From positions 186,001 to 250,000 of the forward strand of contig AP026074.1 of NCBI GenBank assembly GCA_024349765.1: 64,000 nucleotides of DNA, written 5' to 3'. The notes under the pieces are model-generated. The model saw only the letters and a list, made by a program, of their open reading frames with translations. It searched no databases and was not told the origin of the DNA. Below, piece by piece: positions 8,350 through 16,997 of this stretch (positions are counted from its first letter, which is position 1; each line of letters begins with the position of its first letter). This DNA comes from Streptomyces nigrescens (lineage in GTDB: Bacteria; Actinomycetota; Actinomycetes; Streptomycetales; Streptomycetaceae). The translations under genes were made by a program, and so were the position numbers.

Positions 8350-9222
8350 TTACGGCGTGGTCAGCCCGAGCAGGCGGGCGGCGTTCTCCTTGAGGATCTT
8401 CGGCCGCACCTCGTCCTTGATCGACAGCTTCGCGAAGTCGGCGAGCCAGCGATCGGGAGTCAGGACGGGGAAGTCGGAACCGAACAGGACCTTGTCCTTG
8501 AGCAGGGTGTTCGCGTACTGCACGAGCTGCGGCGGGAAGTACTTCGGCGACCAGCCGGACAGGTCGATGTGTACGCCCGGCTTGTGGGTGGCGACGGCGA
8601 GGGCCTCGTCCTGCCAGGGGAAGGACGGGTGGGCCAGGATGATCTTGAGATGGGGGAAGTCGGCGGCGACGTCGTCCACGTGCAGTGGGTTGGAGTACTT
8701 GAGGCGGATGCCACCGCCGCCCGGGACGCCCGCGCCGATGCCGGTCTGGCCGGTGTGGAAGAGGGCGATGGTGCCGGTCTCCTCGATGACGTCGTAAAGT
8801 CCGTACGCCATACGGTCGTTGGGGAAGAAGCCCTGGATCGACGGGTGGAACTTGAAGCCCTTCACCCCGAACTTCTCGACCAGGCGGCGGGCCTGGCGCA
8901 CGCCCGCCCGGCCGCGGAACGGGTCGATGGAGGCGAACGGGATCAGGACGTCCGGATGGGCGGCGGCCGCCTCGGCGACCTCCTCGTTGGGGACGGGCTC
9001 GGTGCCGGTCGCGGACTCGGCGTCGACGGTGAAGACCACCGCCGCCATCCTCCGTTCACGGTAGTACGCGGCCATCTCCTCCAGGGTCGGCTTCCGCTTG
9101 CCCTCGATCTTGAAGTACGTGGCGGAGGCGTCGTGCAGGTCGTCGTCGAGGGAGGAGTGGCCGTGCGAGGACACCTCCGCGTGCGTGTGGACGTCGATGG
9201 CTTCCAGTGCGCTGATGTCCAT
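8350..9222 (-). CDS. amidohydrolase-2 family, probable beta-ketoacyl-CoA hydrolase (CouO-like)
   Basis: 290 aa metal-dependent TIM-barrel hydrolase. Metal-binding and barrel motifs: DVHTH near residue 11, GFKFHPS near 148, ALFHTG near 180, KIILAHPSFPW near 215, and VLFGSDFP near 261 with the conserved final Asp. In actinobacterial hydroxycinnamate degradation a member of this family cleaves the 4-hydroxyphenyl-beta-ketoacyl-CoA hydrolytically (retro-Claisen), releasing acetyl-CoA and a hydroxybenzoate instead of using a thiolase. No thiolase is present here, which supports that role. ATG at 9222 is chosen because GGAGG precedes it; it overlaps the stop of the upstream SDR gene (TGATG), so the two are coupled. 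The exact substrate is inferred. Confidence 0.88.
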   Translation of the reverse strand: MDISALEAIDVHTHAEVSSHGHSSLDDDLHDASATYFKIEGKRKPTLEEMAAYYRERRMAAVVFTVDAESATGTEPVPNEEVAEAAAAHPDVLIPFASIDPFRGRAGVRQARRLVEKFGVKGFKFHPSIQGFFPNDRMAYGLYDVIEETGTIALFHTGQTGIGAGVPGGGGIRLKYSNPLHVDDVAADFPHLKIILAHPSFPWQDEALAVATHKPGVHIDLSGWSPKYFPPQLVQYANTLLKDKVLFGSDFPVLTPDRWLADFAKLSIKDEVRPKILKENAARLLGLTTP

Positions 9223-10139
9223 CACGCCTCCGGGATCCGGGGTGCGGGGATGCCGACCGTCTGGAGCTCGGTCCCGACCGAGGTGGGCCAGGCGTCGGCG
9301 AGCGCGTCAGCGGTCCAACCGCCGTCCGCATAGGCCGACGTGATCTCCTGTGGATGCGACCAGAGGGTCAGCCGGTCGCCGCCGATACCGATCGCCTGCC
9401 CGCTGATGCCGCGTGCCGCCTCCGAGGCGAGGAACGGGACGAGGGCCGCGCAGTCCGCGGGCGTGCCGAAGCCCTCGCCCTTCCGCAGGAAGTCCGGCAG
9501 CGGCTCGCCGTTCTTCATGGCCTCGATGTACGGGGCGAACGCCGGGATGGTCTCGGTCATCGCGGTGGCGGCCACCGGCACGATCGCGTTGACGGTGATG
9601 TCCGCCCTGGCCAGCTCCATCGACCAGGTACGGGCCATCGCGGCGATACCGGCCTTGGCGGCGGCGTAGTTCGTCTGCCCGAAGTTGCCGCGCTGGCCGG
9701 CCGGAGAACCGACCAGGACCAGCGTGCCGCCCTCGCCCTGCTCGCGCATGCGGACGGCGGCGGCGCGGGCGCAGGTGAAGGTGCCCTTGAGGTGAGTGGT
9801 GAGCACCGTGTCGAAGTCCTCGTCGGTCATCTTCCACAGGACCTTGTCGCGCAGGATGCCCGCGTTGGTGACCAGGACGTCCAGCCGTCCGAACTCGCTC
9901 ACGGCGCGCGCCACCAGACGGTCGGCGGCCTCGGCCGTGCCGACCGGCACCACCTCGGCGACGGCCGTGCCACCCGCTTCGGCGATGGACTTCACGGCTG
10001 CTTGCGCCACGTCCTCGTCCACGTCGTTGACGACGACGCAGGCGCCGTGGGCGGCCAGTGCCCGGGCGTAGGCGAGTCCGAGGCCCCGGCCGCTGCCGGT
10101 GACGACGGCGGCCTTGCCGGTGAGATCGATGGTGGGCAC
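9222..10139 (-). CDS. short-chain dehydrogenase, first gene of cou-like operon
   Basis: 305 aa SDR. The cofactor motif TGSGRGLG is near residue 13, VVNDVDED near 38 (an acidic residue after beta-2 suggests NAD+), the NAG motif in LVTNAGI near 94, the catalytic Ser in VLVGSPAG and Tyr/Lys in NYAAAKAG near 160-165. It carries a C-terminal extension of about 50 residues beyond the usual 250. The start is GTG at 10139 with AAGGGA upstream; the longer reading frame to 10169 lacks a ribosome site. Expected role: oxidation of the beta-hydroxyacyl-CoA made by the MaoC hydratase to the beta-ketoacyl-CoA, in the position of couN. It is transcribed from a clear promoter that is probably MarR-controlled. 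Confidence 0.88.
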   Translation of the reverse strand: MPTIDLTGKAAVVTGSGRGLGLAYARALAAHGACVVVNDVDEDVAQAAVKSIAEAGGTAVAEVVPVGTAEAADRLVARAVSEFGRLDVLVTNAGILRDKVLWKMTDEDFDTVLTTHLKGTFTCARAAAVRMREQGEGGTLVLVGSPAGQRGNFGQTNYAAAKAGIAAMARTWSMELARADITVNAIVPVAATAMTETIPAFAPYIEAMKNGEPLPDFLRKGEGFGTPADCAALVPFLASEAARGISGQAIGIGGDRLTLWSHPQEITSAYADGGWTADALADAWPTSVGTELQTVGIPAPRIPEA

Positions 10140-10196
10140 GTACGAGTCCCTTCGTAGGGGCGCCTGCACGGCGCTCGAGGTGCGACGTCGAGATCG

Positions 10197-10225
10197 AAGG
10201 TAAGAACAATGATTGTTGACGTCAA
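10197..10225 (-). promoter_or_regulatory. vegetative promoter of the SDR-led operon
   Basis: Minus-strand -35 TTGACG (10220-10225), 17-base spacer, -10 TACCTT (10197-10202). This is close to the HrdB consensus and stands out in GC-rich DNA. It gives a leader of roughly 50 bases before the GTG start at 10139. Confidence 0.7.
10205..10217. promoter_or_regulatory. palindromic operator within the promoter spacer (MarR site)
   Basis: AACAAT-G-ATTGTT is a perfect 6+6 palindrome lying wholly inside the 17-base spacer of the operon promoter. A second perfect palindrome, TTGACGTCAA (10216-10225), overlaps the -35 box. Both sit directly before the divergent MarR gene, so repression by steric block is expected and release by an acyl-CoA ligand is likely by analogy with CouR. 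Confidence 0.6.
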
Positions 10226-10796
10226 TAGTTGTTGTCGACCGACGCGATGCGTCACACTGGGACCAGCACCCTCAACCCGCCCCCTGCCCGGGGCCCTGAC
10301 CAGGGAGTCCGTCATCGCCCGCCAGTCGCGCACCAAGGCCCCCGTCCCGATCGACGCGCACGAACCATGGATGCGCGGACTGCACGCGGATACGGGCTAC
10401 CTCCTGTACCGGCTGGGGCTGCGTTCCGGGCAGCTCTTCAACGCCTTCCTCCAGGAGTCGGGCGTGCGCCTGCGGCACTACGCGCTGCTGCGTTTCCTCG
10501 CCACGACGGAGGGGGCTCTGCAGCGCGAGCTGAGCGCCCGGCTCGGCTATGACCCCAGCGCGATCGTCGGTCTCGTCGACGATTTGGAGAAGCTCGGCTT
10601 CGTCGAGCGCCGGCCCGCCCCCGACGACCGCCGCAGCCGGATCGTCGTGCTGACGGAGGAGGGGCGCGCCTTCCTCCGCGACACCGACGCATCGGGACTG
10701 CGGGTGACGAACGAGCTGCTGGATCCGCTCAAGCCGGCCGAGCGGAAGACGCTGCACGAGCTGCTGCTGCGGATCGCGGAGGCGGGGTTGGAGTGA
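10209..10796 (+). CDS. MarR-family transcriptional regulator (CouR-like)
   Basis: MarR winged-helix repressor. The helix-turn-helix region is REL-SARLGYDPSAIVGLVDDLEKLGFVE (read in two parts), followed by the wing RRPAPDDRRSRIVVLTEEG with the typical DxRxxxVxLT pattern. The upstream limit 10209 is only the longest open frame: that ATG lies inside the operator palindrome, and no good ribosome site is seen. The ATG at 10371 would give a 141-aa protein, a normal MarR size beginning MRGLHADTGYLL; the true start is unsettled. It is divergent from the SDR-amidohydrolase-ligase-MaoC operon and probably represses it, as CouR does in Rhodococcus hydroxycinnamate catabolism. Confidence 0.85.
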   Translation: MIVDVNSCCRPTRCVTLGPAPSTRPLPGALTRESVIARQSRTKAPVPIDAHEPWMRGLHADTGYLLYRLGLRSGQLFNAFLQESGVRLRHYALLRFLATTEGALQRELSARLGYDPSAIVGLVDDLEKLGFVERRPAPDDRRSRIVVLTEEGRAFLRDTDASGLRVTNELLDPLKPAERKTLHELLLRIAEAGLE

Positions 10797-11105
10797 TCCC
10801 CGACAGGCAGCGGCAGCAGCCGAAGCCCGAGCACGAGCGCGACCGCGCCGTCCGGCCGTGCTCGCGCCCGGTGCCCTGCGGCCGGTACCGCACCCCCGCG
10901 GCGGTACCGGCCTGACCGGCAGTGGTCGTGCAGGGCAGGTCCCGATCCTCGCCGAGCCCGGCAGCGGACGTCGTTGGTCTCGGACGCACACTCGTTGGCG
11001 CGGAACGCACTGTCGGTCCTCGGCGTCCCCGGCGTCCCTGCACACTGTCGGCCGTCTCGAGGCAGCGCCGTCCAGACCCGGGAGCAGGGCTGCATCCAAC
11101 CGCCA
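10797..11105. other. gap with no recognisable gene
   Basis: About 300 bases between the MarR gene and the AraC relic. Open frames exist on both strands, but their products are Arg/Pro/Gly-rich and resemble no protein family. It may be what remains of the N-terminal part of the AraC gene; I see no promoter or RNA. Confidence 0.5.
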
Positions 11106-11486
11106 TCGACATGTCGAGTTCCCCGTGCACGATCGACCGGAGGCGCACTTTCATCGTCGAGCGCCTCGGCGATCCCGAACTGGGCCCGGAGGTCATCGCC
11201 GCCGCCCATCAGATCTCCCTGCGCTACCTGCACCGCGTCTTCCAGCAGCAGGCCACCACCCCCATGGCCTTCATCCGGCAGCAGCGCCTCGACCGCTGCC
11301 GCCGTGACCTGGTCAACGCCGCCCTGTCCCACCTGACCATCCACGCCATCGCCACCCGCTGGGGCTATCCCCAAGCCGGACCGCTTCTCCCGCGCCTTCC
11401 GGACGGCGGTGGGGATGTCGCCGAGCGAGTACCGGGTGGCCCTGCGGACGGCTCCGGCGGCGGGTGAGGCGGTGGGTGCTCGATGA
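11106..11486 (+). pseudogene. AraC-family regulator relic, 5'-truncated and frameshifted
   Basis: The reading frame shows the first AraC helix-turn-helix (ERLGDPELGPEVIAAAH, ISLRYLHRVFQQQ) and the linker RQQRLDRCRRDLVN up to HAIATRWGYPQA. The conserved continuation DRFSRAFRTAVGMSPSEYR is then found in the next frame, ending at a stop at 11484-11486. One extra G at 11378/11379 (CCGGACC instead of CCGACC) would explain the shift. The N-terminal cupin/AraC-binding domain of normal members (~200 aa) is missing. Only the DNA-binding half remains, so this is a decaying gene; a sequencing error could explain the frameshift but not the missing N-terminus. Confidence 0.78.
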
Positions 11487-11517
11487 GTGCCCCATGGGTC
11501 CCCCATGAGCGCCGCGT

Positions 11518-12783
11518 TCAGAGCTGGGGCCGGGCGGCACCGAACCGGGTGTCCTCACCCAGCGCGATCTCCTGCGCGAACGCGGCGTACGAACTCGGGT
11601 TCACCAGGGCGTCGGAGGTCGGGATGGTGCTGTAGCGGGGCATGGTGCGGCCGTTGATCACGGCCCGGTCCTGCGGCGCTCCGGCGATCACCTCGCCCGA
11701 CCACTCCGGTACGTCGATGCCGGCGTCGAAGCGGAAGTGGCTCGCCTCGTGGATCAGCGCCGCCGCCCGGCCGTTGGGCCCGTGCAGGGTCGAGAACTCG
11801 TCCCCGATCTCGGTCAGTGTGCCCGGCGTGGTCGTTGCCGCGAACCCCAGGTTCGCGGTCCACTTGAACTGCTCCGGAAGCGCGGTGAGCCGTTCGCGGA
11901 TCTGCCGGAGCCGGTCGCGGACGGTGTTGACGACGGTCGTGTCCGGGGATCCGGTCATGAAGTGGTGCCCGAACGCCGTCAGGGTGGCGGGATCGAGCGG
12001 CGTCGCGGCGGCCGCCGTCTCGGCCGCGCCGATCCAGTCCAGCGCGAGCTCGATGGCGGGTCCGGCGTCGAGCAGCGGGAAGAGGCCGTTCCACTGCCCG
12101 ACGACGTCGGCCGGGTCGGTGACGGTGTTGTCGACGACCTCGCCGTTGAAGTCGTATCGGCAGTAGACCGGCGCATTCACGACGAAACCACCGCTGGAGG
12201 TCCGTCGGCCGTCCCGGTTCACCATGGTGGTGACGGTCCGGAACAGGTACGCCTTGGTGCTGAAGGCCCGCAGGCCGGTGATCTCGCCGTCCAGGTCGCG
12301 GGTGAAGTCGCCGCTGGTGTGCCAGTTCGGTCCGATCGGCTTCGGGTAGCCGGTCGAGGCGGCGTTGGCCGGCCAGTCGAAGCGCACGTAGTCCGGGCCG
12401 TGGAAGAAGTAGGCGAAGCCGCTCTTGACCCCACCGCCGGGGAAGACGGCGTCGAGCGTGGTCCAGTCGGACGGCAGGAACCAGTTGTCCGCCGTCGAGG
12501 CGGGGTCGCCGTCCGGCTGCAGTCCGACCAGCTTGATCCGCTGGTAGTTGCCGCCCTGGAAGACGTACTCGAAGTCACTGAAGGCCTGTTGGCCGAGCAG
12601 CACGCCGTCCAGGTCACGGTCGAACGGTGCGGGGAAGAGCGGTTGAACCGGCGCACCCGCGGTGACCACGTGGTCCGCTGCCCAGTCGTAACCCACCGAC
12701 CAGCCGCCGGCGAAGACGACGCTCAGGCTCGGGTCGGCGTCCGGCGTGGGCAGCGCGCCGGCGATGCGAACGGTGGAGGACAT
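11518..12783 (-). CDS. hemopexin-repeat protein with HExxH zinc-metalloprotease domain
   Basis: 421 aa. Residues ~18-210 hold about four hemopexin-type blades, each with a 'D-x-D/G ... aYFF/F-x-G-xxY-xR' pattern (FDRDLDGVLLGQQAFSDFEY, FQGGNYQRIKLVG, YFFHGPDYVRFDW, FTRDLDGEITGLRAFSTKAY). The C-terminal half has LIHEASHFRFDAGID near residue 345: an HExxH zinc site with a nearby Asp, as in aspzincin (M35/Lys-specific) endopeptidases. Start ATG 12783 is preceded by AGGCGG. No signal peptide is visible, which is odd for a hemopexin-type protease. It is divergent from a 158-aa gene and two giant genes. The protease function rests on HExxH alone; the third ligand is inferred. Confidence 0.72.
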   Translation of the reverse strand: MSSTVRIAGALPTPDADPSLSVVFAGGWSVGYDWAADHVVTAGAPVQPLFPAPFDRDLDGVLLGQQAFSDFEYVFQGGNYQRIKLVGLQPDGDPASTADNWFLPSDWTTLDAVFPGGGVKSGFAYFFHGPDYVRFDWPANAASTGYPKPIGPNWHTSGDFTRDLDGEITGLRAFSTKAYLFRTVTTMVNRDGRRTSSGGFVVNAPVYCRYDFNGEVVDNTVTDPADVVGQWNGLFPLLDAGPAIELALDWIGAAETAAAATPLDPATLTAFGHHFMTGSPDTTVVNTVRDRLRQIRERLTALPEQFKWTANLGFAATTTPGTLTEIGDEFSTLHGPNGRAAALIHEASHFRFDAGIDVPEWSGEVIAGAPQDRAVINGRTMPRYSTIPTSDALVNPSSYAAFAQEIALGEDTRFGAARPQL

Positions 12784-12957
12784 AGCGATCCGCCTGGGGG
12801 AGAGGGGCAGGTGGGGGAGAGGGGCAGGGTGGTGGGCCGGGACGTCGTCCGGGTCAGGGGCGGCACGGCGGCTCCCTTTCCACGCTAGACCCCCGGCCGC
12901 GGGCCCGCACTCGGTCGCCGCCGGCTGCGCTCGCCGACAACTCGACGGGATGTCACC

Positions 12958-13434
12958 GTGGTTGGAGGGTCGCAGTCGGGCTCGGACGCCGCGGGGGTCC
13001 GCCGGCACGTCGACGCGGCGGACAGTCAGGCCGATGCCGTGCGGCAGAACGCCGATGCGGCGGCCGCCGCGCAGCAGACCCTCCAGGGCCTGGCCTCCGG
13101 TCTCAACGACGCCTGGAGGGACTACACCGCCCAGCACCCGCCGGACTTCGGTTCGGTGACGCTCGATGACTTCAAGCAGTGGTTCCTGGGCAATTGGGGC
13201 GACCCGCCCGACAACCCCGCGCAGTCCCCCTCGTCGTCGCTCCAGAGCATGATTGCGGCCGTCACCGGTGCGGCTGACGACGTGTTGTCCCCGTTCGACG
13301 TCGGGATGTCGCACCCCATCCTGGAGGCCGACGAGGTCCCGGGCGAGACCTCGTCGCTGATCGGGGACGCGTACCCGGCCGCCCTCGCCGATGCGGCGAC
13401 GGAGCTGTCCGGCCTGGTCGTGGAGGAGGAGTGA
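12958..13434 (+). CDS. hypothetical protein, 158 aa, upstream of the giant genes
   Basis: Not recognised. Residues 10-50 form a long Ala/Gln/Asp-rich amphipathic helix (VDAADSQADAVRQNADAAAA), then a segment with aromatic residues (DFGSVTLDDFKQWFLGNWGD) and a mostly helical acidic C-terminus ending VVEEE. There is no signal peptide or membrane segment. Start is GTG at 12958; no strong ribosome site is seen, so the start is uncertain. It is divergent from the hemopexin protease gene (about 175 bases apart) and 178 bases upstream of the 1122-aa gene, so it may open that transcription unit. Confidence 0.62.
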   Translation: MVGGSQSGSDAAGVRRHVDAADSQADAVRQNADAAAAAQQTLQGLASGLNDAWRDYTAQHPPDFGSVTLDDFKQWFLGNWGDPPDNPAQSPSSSLQSMIAAVTGAADDVLSPFDVGMSHPILEADEVPGETSSLIGDAYPAALADAATELSGLVVEEE

Positions 13435-13612
13435 CGGCTGTCAGCGCCAGGCACCGCCGCGTCGCCGGCCGCCCTCCCGCTCCCCAGTGGCGGGCCTCCA
13501 CCACCGGAGTGAGCATGGAAGAGAGGTGAAGGCGCCTCTGCCGCACCTCACCGGTCGCACGACCTCTTCACCACTCTTCACCACTCCCATGAGCTCGGGT
13601 GAGGCGTTCCCC

Positions 13613-16600
13613 ATGTCATTCCGTACCCGTCGTCCTGTCTCCCTGAGGCTCGGGGAAGAACTGCGCAACCATCCCGATGAGGGGGAGGGCCGGCACGATG
13701 ACCACGGCGGCGAGCGCGGCGACCGCGCCGGCGGCGGAGGAGGGTTCGGGGGCGGAGGCTTCGGGGGCGGCTTCGGGGGCGGTGGGTTCGGCGGGGGCGG
13801 CGGTGGCCCCGGGGGTGGCGGCTTCGGCGGAGGCCCCGGGGGTGGCGGTTTCGGTGGTGGGGGCCCCGGTGGCGGGTTCGGCCCGCCGCACGGCCCGCAT
13901 CCCGGCCCGCCGCACGGTCCTGGCCCACATCCGGGCCCTGGCCCTGGCCCCGGTCCGCATCCGGGCCCTGGTCCTGGTCCGCATCCCGGGCCCGATGGGC
14001 CCCCGGAGCCCCCTCCACCGCACGAGGTGGACGTCGCGGAGGGGCCGTTCCGAGTAGTGCGGCCGGACGACATGCTCGTCGTCGACATCGCACTGGTCAA
14101 CCTGCACTTCGTCAGTCACCACCTGGAGCGGCGGGACCGGAATGAGCCCGCGTTCGTCCTCGTGGGGCTGCCGCCGCAGCATGTGCTGGAGGAGGTCCCC
14201 GGGCAACTGCCCGCCAGCGCCCTCGGCCCCATGAAGGCATTCACCGCCGGCTCGACCCGCCTGGCCTTCTCGCTGCCGGCCGATACCCCGAGCCTGGAAC
14301 TGTCCCTGGACGCGCTGCTCGACTGGGCGAGCCTGGTGCCGATGATGGTGCCGGTGGGTCCGCAGAGCCCGGACCCACCAGGATCGACGATCTTCCAGGG
14401 CATCCCAGGAAGCGTCATCGAATTCCCCACCCGTTTGCTGCTCACCTACAACGAACCAGTGGACTGGATCGGCCGCACCCAACCCCAACAGGCCGACGGG
14501 CGCACTGCGTTGTGGCACGCCCGATTGCAGTCGCACAGTCGACGGGACGGTGACGTCCAGCTGCGGGCCTTCGCGACGACCGGGGGCCAGGGGGTGCTGC
14601 CCGGGAACAGCCCGATCCGTCCCGAGAACCTGGCGGACCTCGTCACCCTCACCAGTCAGATCATGCTGGTCCCACCTGGCGACGTGCCCATCAAAGTCCC
14701 CAGCGCGCCGTTGCACGCCGAGCAGTTCATCGTCACGCCTCAGGGTTCCTCGGTCCACCTGCACGGTGCATGGGGGAGTCCGCCCGATACCGAGGTGGAG
14801 AAAGAACGGTACAAGAAAGTCGGGCGTCACCTCCCCAGCCTGGTGGCGTACGACCACATCACGGGCCTGGGACGGGACCAATACATCCGCGTCGTCGACC
14901 ACGGATGCTTGTGCACAGGTCATGAAGCCTTGGACGTGACGGAGACCAGGCGCGTATTCATCGCTCGGCCGGACGACGGGATCGTCGCCTACCTGCAGCA
15001 GGACGAGTACATCGTCGTCAAGCAGCCGGAGGTCCAGTACGGAGCCGAAACCGGCTTCCCGCACGCAGGACGCGAAATGCCCTTCCGCTCGCTGCGCATC
15101 ACTGATCGCGTCACCCCTCTGATCGCACCGCACGACGAAAACCCCGACGTCTTCTGGATCCGTCTCCGTGACTCCCTCAAGGACTTCGAGTTCACCCTGA
15201 TCGGCACAGACAGCGAGGGCCGTAAGGTCAGTTTCACGATGCCGCTGGTGTTCGTGAAGGACGGAACGCTCGACGAACAGAAGCGCTTGGCGGAGGCGTA
15301 CGACACGCACAAAGAACCCACACTGGGCGACCGGCTGCAACGCTCGATGAACGGCCAAGTGATGGCCATGGCACAGCCGCCCGTCGACGCCCCCGGCAGC
15401 ACCAGCCACGCGGTCGGGACCCTCACCTTCGGACTCGGCAGCTTCGCGCTCGGCCCCCAGGGTGGCAGTGGCACCCCCGTTGTGGGCCAGCCTTGTGTGC
15501 GCGAGGCGGCGGTACGCGTCCCCGCCGTCGAGCAGTTCACCCCGAAGGGCGGTGATCTCCAGGTCGTTTTCAACCCCACGTATCTCCAGCAGACCATGGA
15601 GGGACATCCGGCAGGCGCGTACCTGGATCTGCAGACGGCGCTCAACCTCACCTTCGGGGCCGAGCAGGCCGGCGGACTCTCCAGCCCCAACTCCGCGGTG
15701 AAGACGATCACCAGCCGGGCGGGCGTCGTCCCGGACGTCTTCGCCACGGACGGCACCGGGGCGGTCGTCGGCGCGAAAGACATCGACACCATCAAGAAGG
15801 CCTTCGGCGGGGCCCAAATTCTCGGCATCGACCTCAGTACGTACCTGAAGGGCCTGGTCAAGGACAACTTCGACACATTGCGTCAGCTCGGCGACGAGGA
15901 GATCGCGGCCATACTCAAGGACGCGAAGGGCCAGCTGCCGGCCCCCGTGCTGCGCATCCGCGACCTGATCGACGGCCAGGGCAAGGAACTGCGGTATGTG
16001 TGGAAGCCTCCGTTGGATCCGCCGAGGGTTCCGCCCGACAACAAGCCGGACCCGGACGCCCTCCTCGATGTGTCCAAGGCCTCACTGGTCCTGGACGCCC
16101 GCACCGTCCGCTCCAAGGACGCCGTCGACCAGGCCACCGTGGACGGCAAACTGACCAACTTCGCGATGAACTTCTTCGGTATGGCCCGAGTGGAGTTCGC
16201 CGAACTGAAGTTCAGCACCGGCCCGGGTAAGAAACCCGAGGTGTCGGCCTCCGGTGTGGAGCTGAAGTTCAGCAACGAGCTGGAGTTCATCAACACCCTG
16301 CGCACCGCCTTGCCCGCCGACGTCTTCGGTCCCGGCGCTTTCCTGGACGTCCAGCCCAGCGGTATCCGCGCGGGCTACACACTCGCCGTGCCCGCCATCC
16401 CGCTCGGCGGCTTCATGCTGTCCAACCTCGCGCTGGCGGCGGCGGTGGAGATTCCCTTCGACCGCAGGCCGGTCTCTTTCCGCTTCTCGGTCTCCGAGCA
16501 GAAGCACCCCTTCAACGTCACGGTCTCCTTGTTCGGGGGTGGCGGCTACTTCTCCATGCTGGTCGACACCGGCGGCGTGCGGGAGGTCGAGGGTGCCCTT

Positions 16601-16981
16601 GAGTTCGGCGGCAGCGCAGCACTGGACCTGGGGGTCGCGAGCGGCGGCGTGTCGGTCATGGCGGGCATCCACTTCCTGTTCGCCGACGGTGACGTCACGC
16701 TGGGCGGATATCTGCGGTGCAACGGATTCCTGACCGTGCTGGGCATTGTCACGGTGTCCGTGGAGTTCTATCTGGAGCTCAGCTACGAAAAGCACGACGG
16801 TCAGTCGGTGGTCCGCGGCCGGGGCACCCTCACGGTCAGCGTGCGGATCGCCTTCTTCAGCAAGTCCGTCAAGCTCGAACTGGAGCGGAGTTTCTCCGGC
16901 GCGCCGGGTGACCCGACCTTCGCCCAGTGCATCTCGAAAGAACATGACTGGCGCGAGTACTGCGCGGCGTTCGCCGCGTGA
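13613..16981 (+). CDS. giant hypothetical protein 1 (1122 aa) with Gly-rich and Gly/Pro/His-rich N-terminus
   Basis: Family not recognised. Residues ~39-90 are an almost pure Gly/Phe tract (GGGFGGGGFGGGF pattern) and ~90-140 a Gly/Pro/His tract (PHGPHPGPPHGPGPHPGPGP pattern), which looks like a flexible or metal-binding arm. The rest (150-1122) looks globular and beta-rich, with a mixed alpha region around 700-830 and a beta-repeat end (~900-1110) with many alternating hydrophobic strands (VTVSLFGGGGYFSMLVDTGG, LTVSVRIAFFSKSVKLELERS). No signal peptide or membrane helix is apparent. Start ATG 13613 has GAGG 8 bases upstream; ATG 13589 is an alternative. It lies 16 bases upstream of the 1546-aa gene, so the two are cotranscribed and probably act together. 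Confidence 0.82.
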   Translation: MSFRTRRPVSLRLGEELRNHPDEGEGRHDDHGGERGDRAGGGGGFGGGGFGGGFGGGGFGGGGGGPGGGGFGGGPGGGGFGGGGPGGGFGPPHGPHPGPPHGPGPHPGPGPGPGPHPGPGPGPHPGPDGPPEPPPPHEVDVAEGPFRVVRPDDMLVVDIALVNLHFVSHHLERRDRNEPAFVLVGLPPQHVLEEVPGQLPASALGPMKAFTAGSTRLAFSLPADTPSLELSLDALLDWASLVPMMVPVGPQSPDPPGSTIFQGIPGSVIEFPTRLLLTYNEPVDWIGRTQPQQADGRTALWHARLQSHSRRDGDVQLRAFATTGGQGVLPGNSPIRPENLADLVTLTSQIMLVPPGDVPIKVPSAPLHAEQFIVTPQGSSVHLHGAWGSPPDTEVEKERYKKVGRHLPSLVAYDHITGLGRDQYIRVVDHGCLCTGHEALDVTETRRVFIARPDDGIVAYLQQDEYIVVKQPEVQYGAETGFPHAGREMPFRSLRITDRVTPLIAPHDENPDVFWIRLRDSLKDFEFTLIGTDSEGRKVSFTMPLVFVKDGTLDEQKRLAEAYDTHKEPTLGDRLQRSMNGQVMAMAQPPVDAPGSTSHAVGTLTFGLGSFALGPQGGSGTPVVGQPCVREAAVRVPAVEQFTPKGGDLQVVFNPTYLQQTMEGHPAGAYLDLQTALNLTFGAEQAGGLSSPNSAVKTITSRAGVVPDVFATDGTGAVVGAKDIDTIKKAFGGAQILGIDLSTYLKGLVKDNFDTLRQLGDEEIAAILKDAKGQLPAPVLRIRDLIDGQGKELRYVWKPPLDPPRVPPDNKPDPDALLDVSKASLVLDARTVRSKDAVDQATVDGKLTNFAMNFFGMARVEFAELKFSTGPGKKPEVSASGVELKFSNELEFINTLRTALPADVFGPGAFLDVQPSGIRAGYTLAVPAIPLGGFMLSNLALAAAVEIPFDRRPVSFRFSVSEQKHPFNVTVSLFGGGGYFSMLVDTGGVREVEGALEFGGSAALDLGVASGGVSVMAGIHFLFADGDVTLGGYLRCNGFLTVLGIVTVSVEFYLELSYEKHDGQSVVRGRGTLTVSVRIAFFSKSVKLELERSFSGAPGDPTFAQCISKEHDWREYCAAFAA

Positions 16982-16997
16982 GCCACGGGAGACGACC

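Noticed and set aside
13616-15817. Minus-strand 733-codon frame opposite giant protein 1
   Set aside because: No family resemblance, Arg/Gly/His-rich, mirrors the Gly/Pro codons of the real gene.
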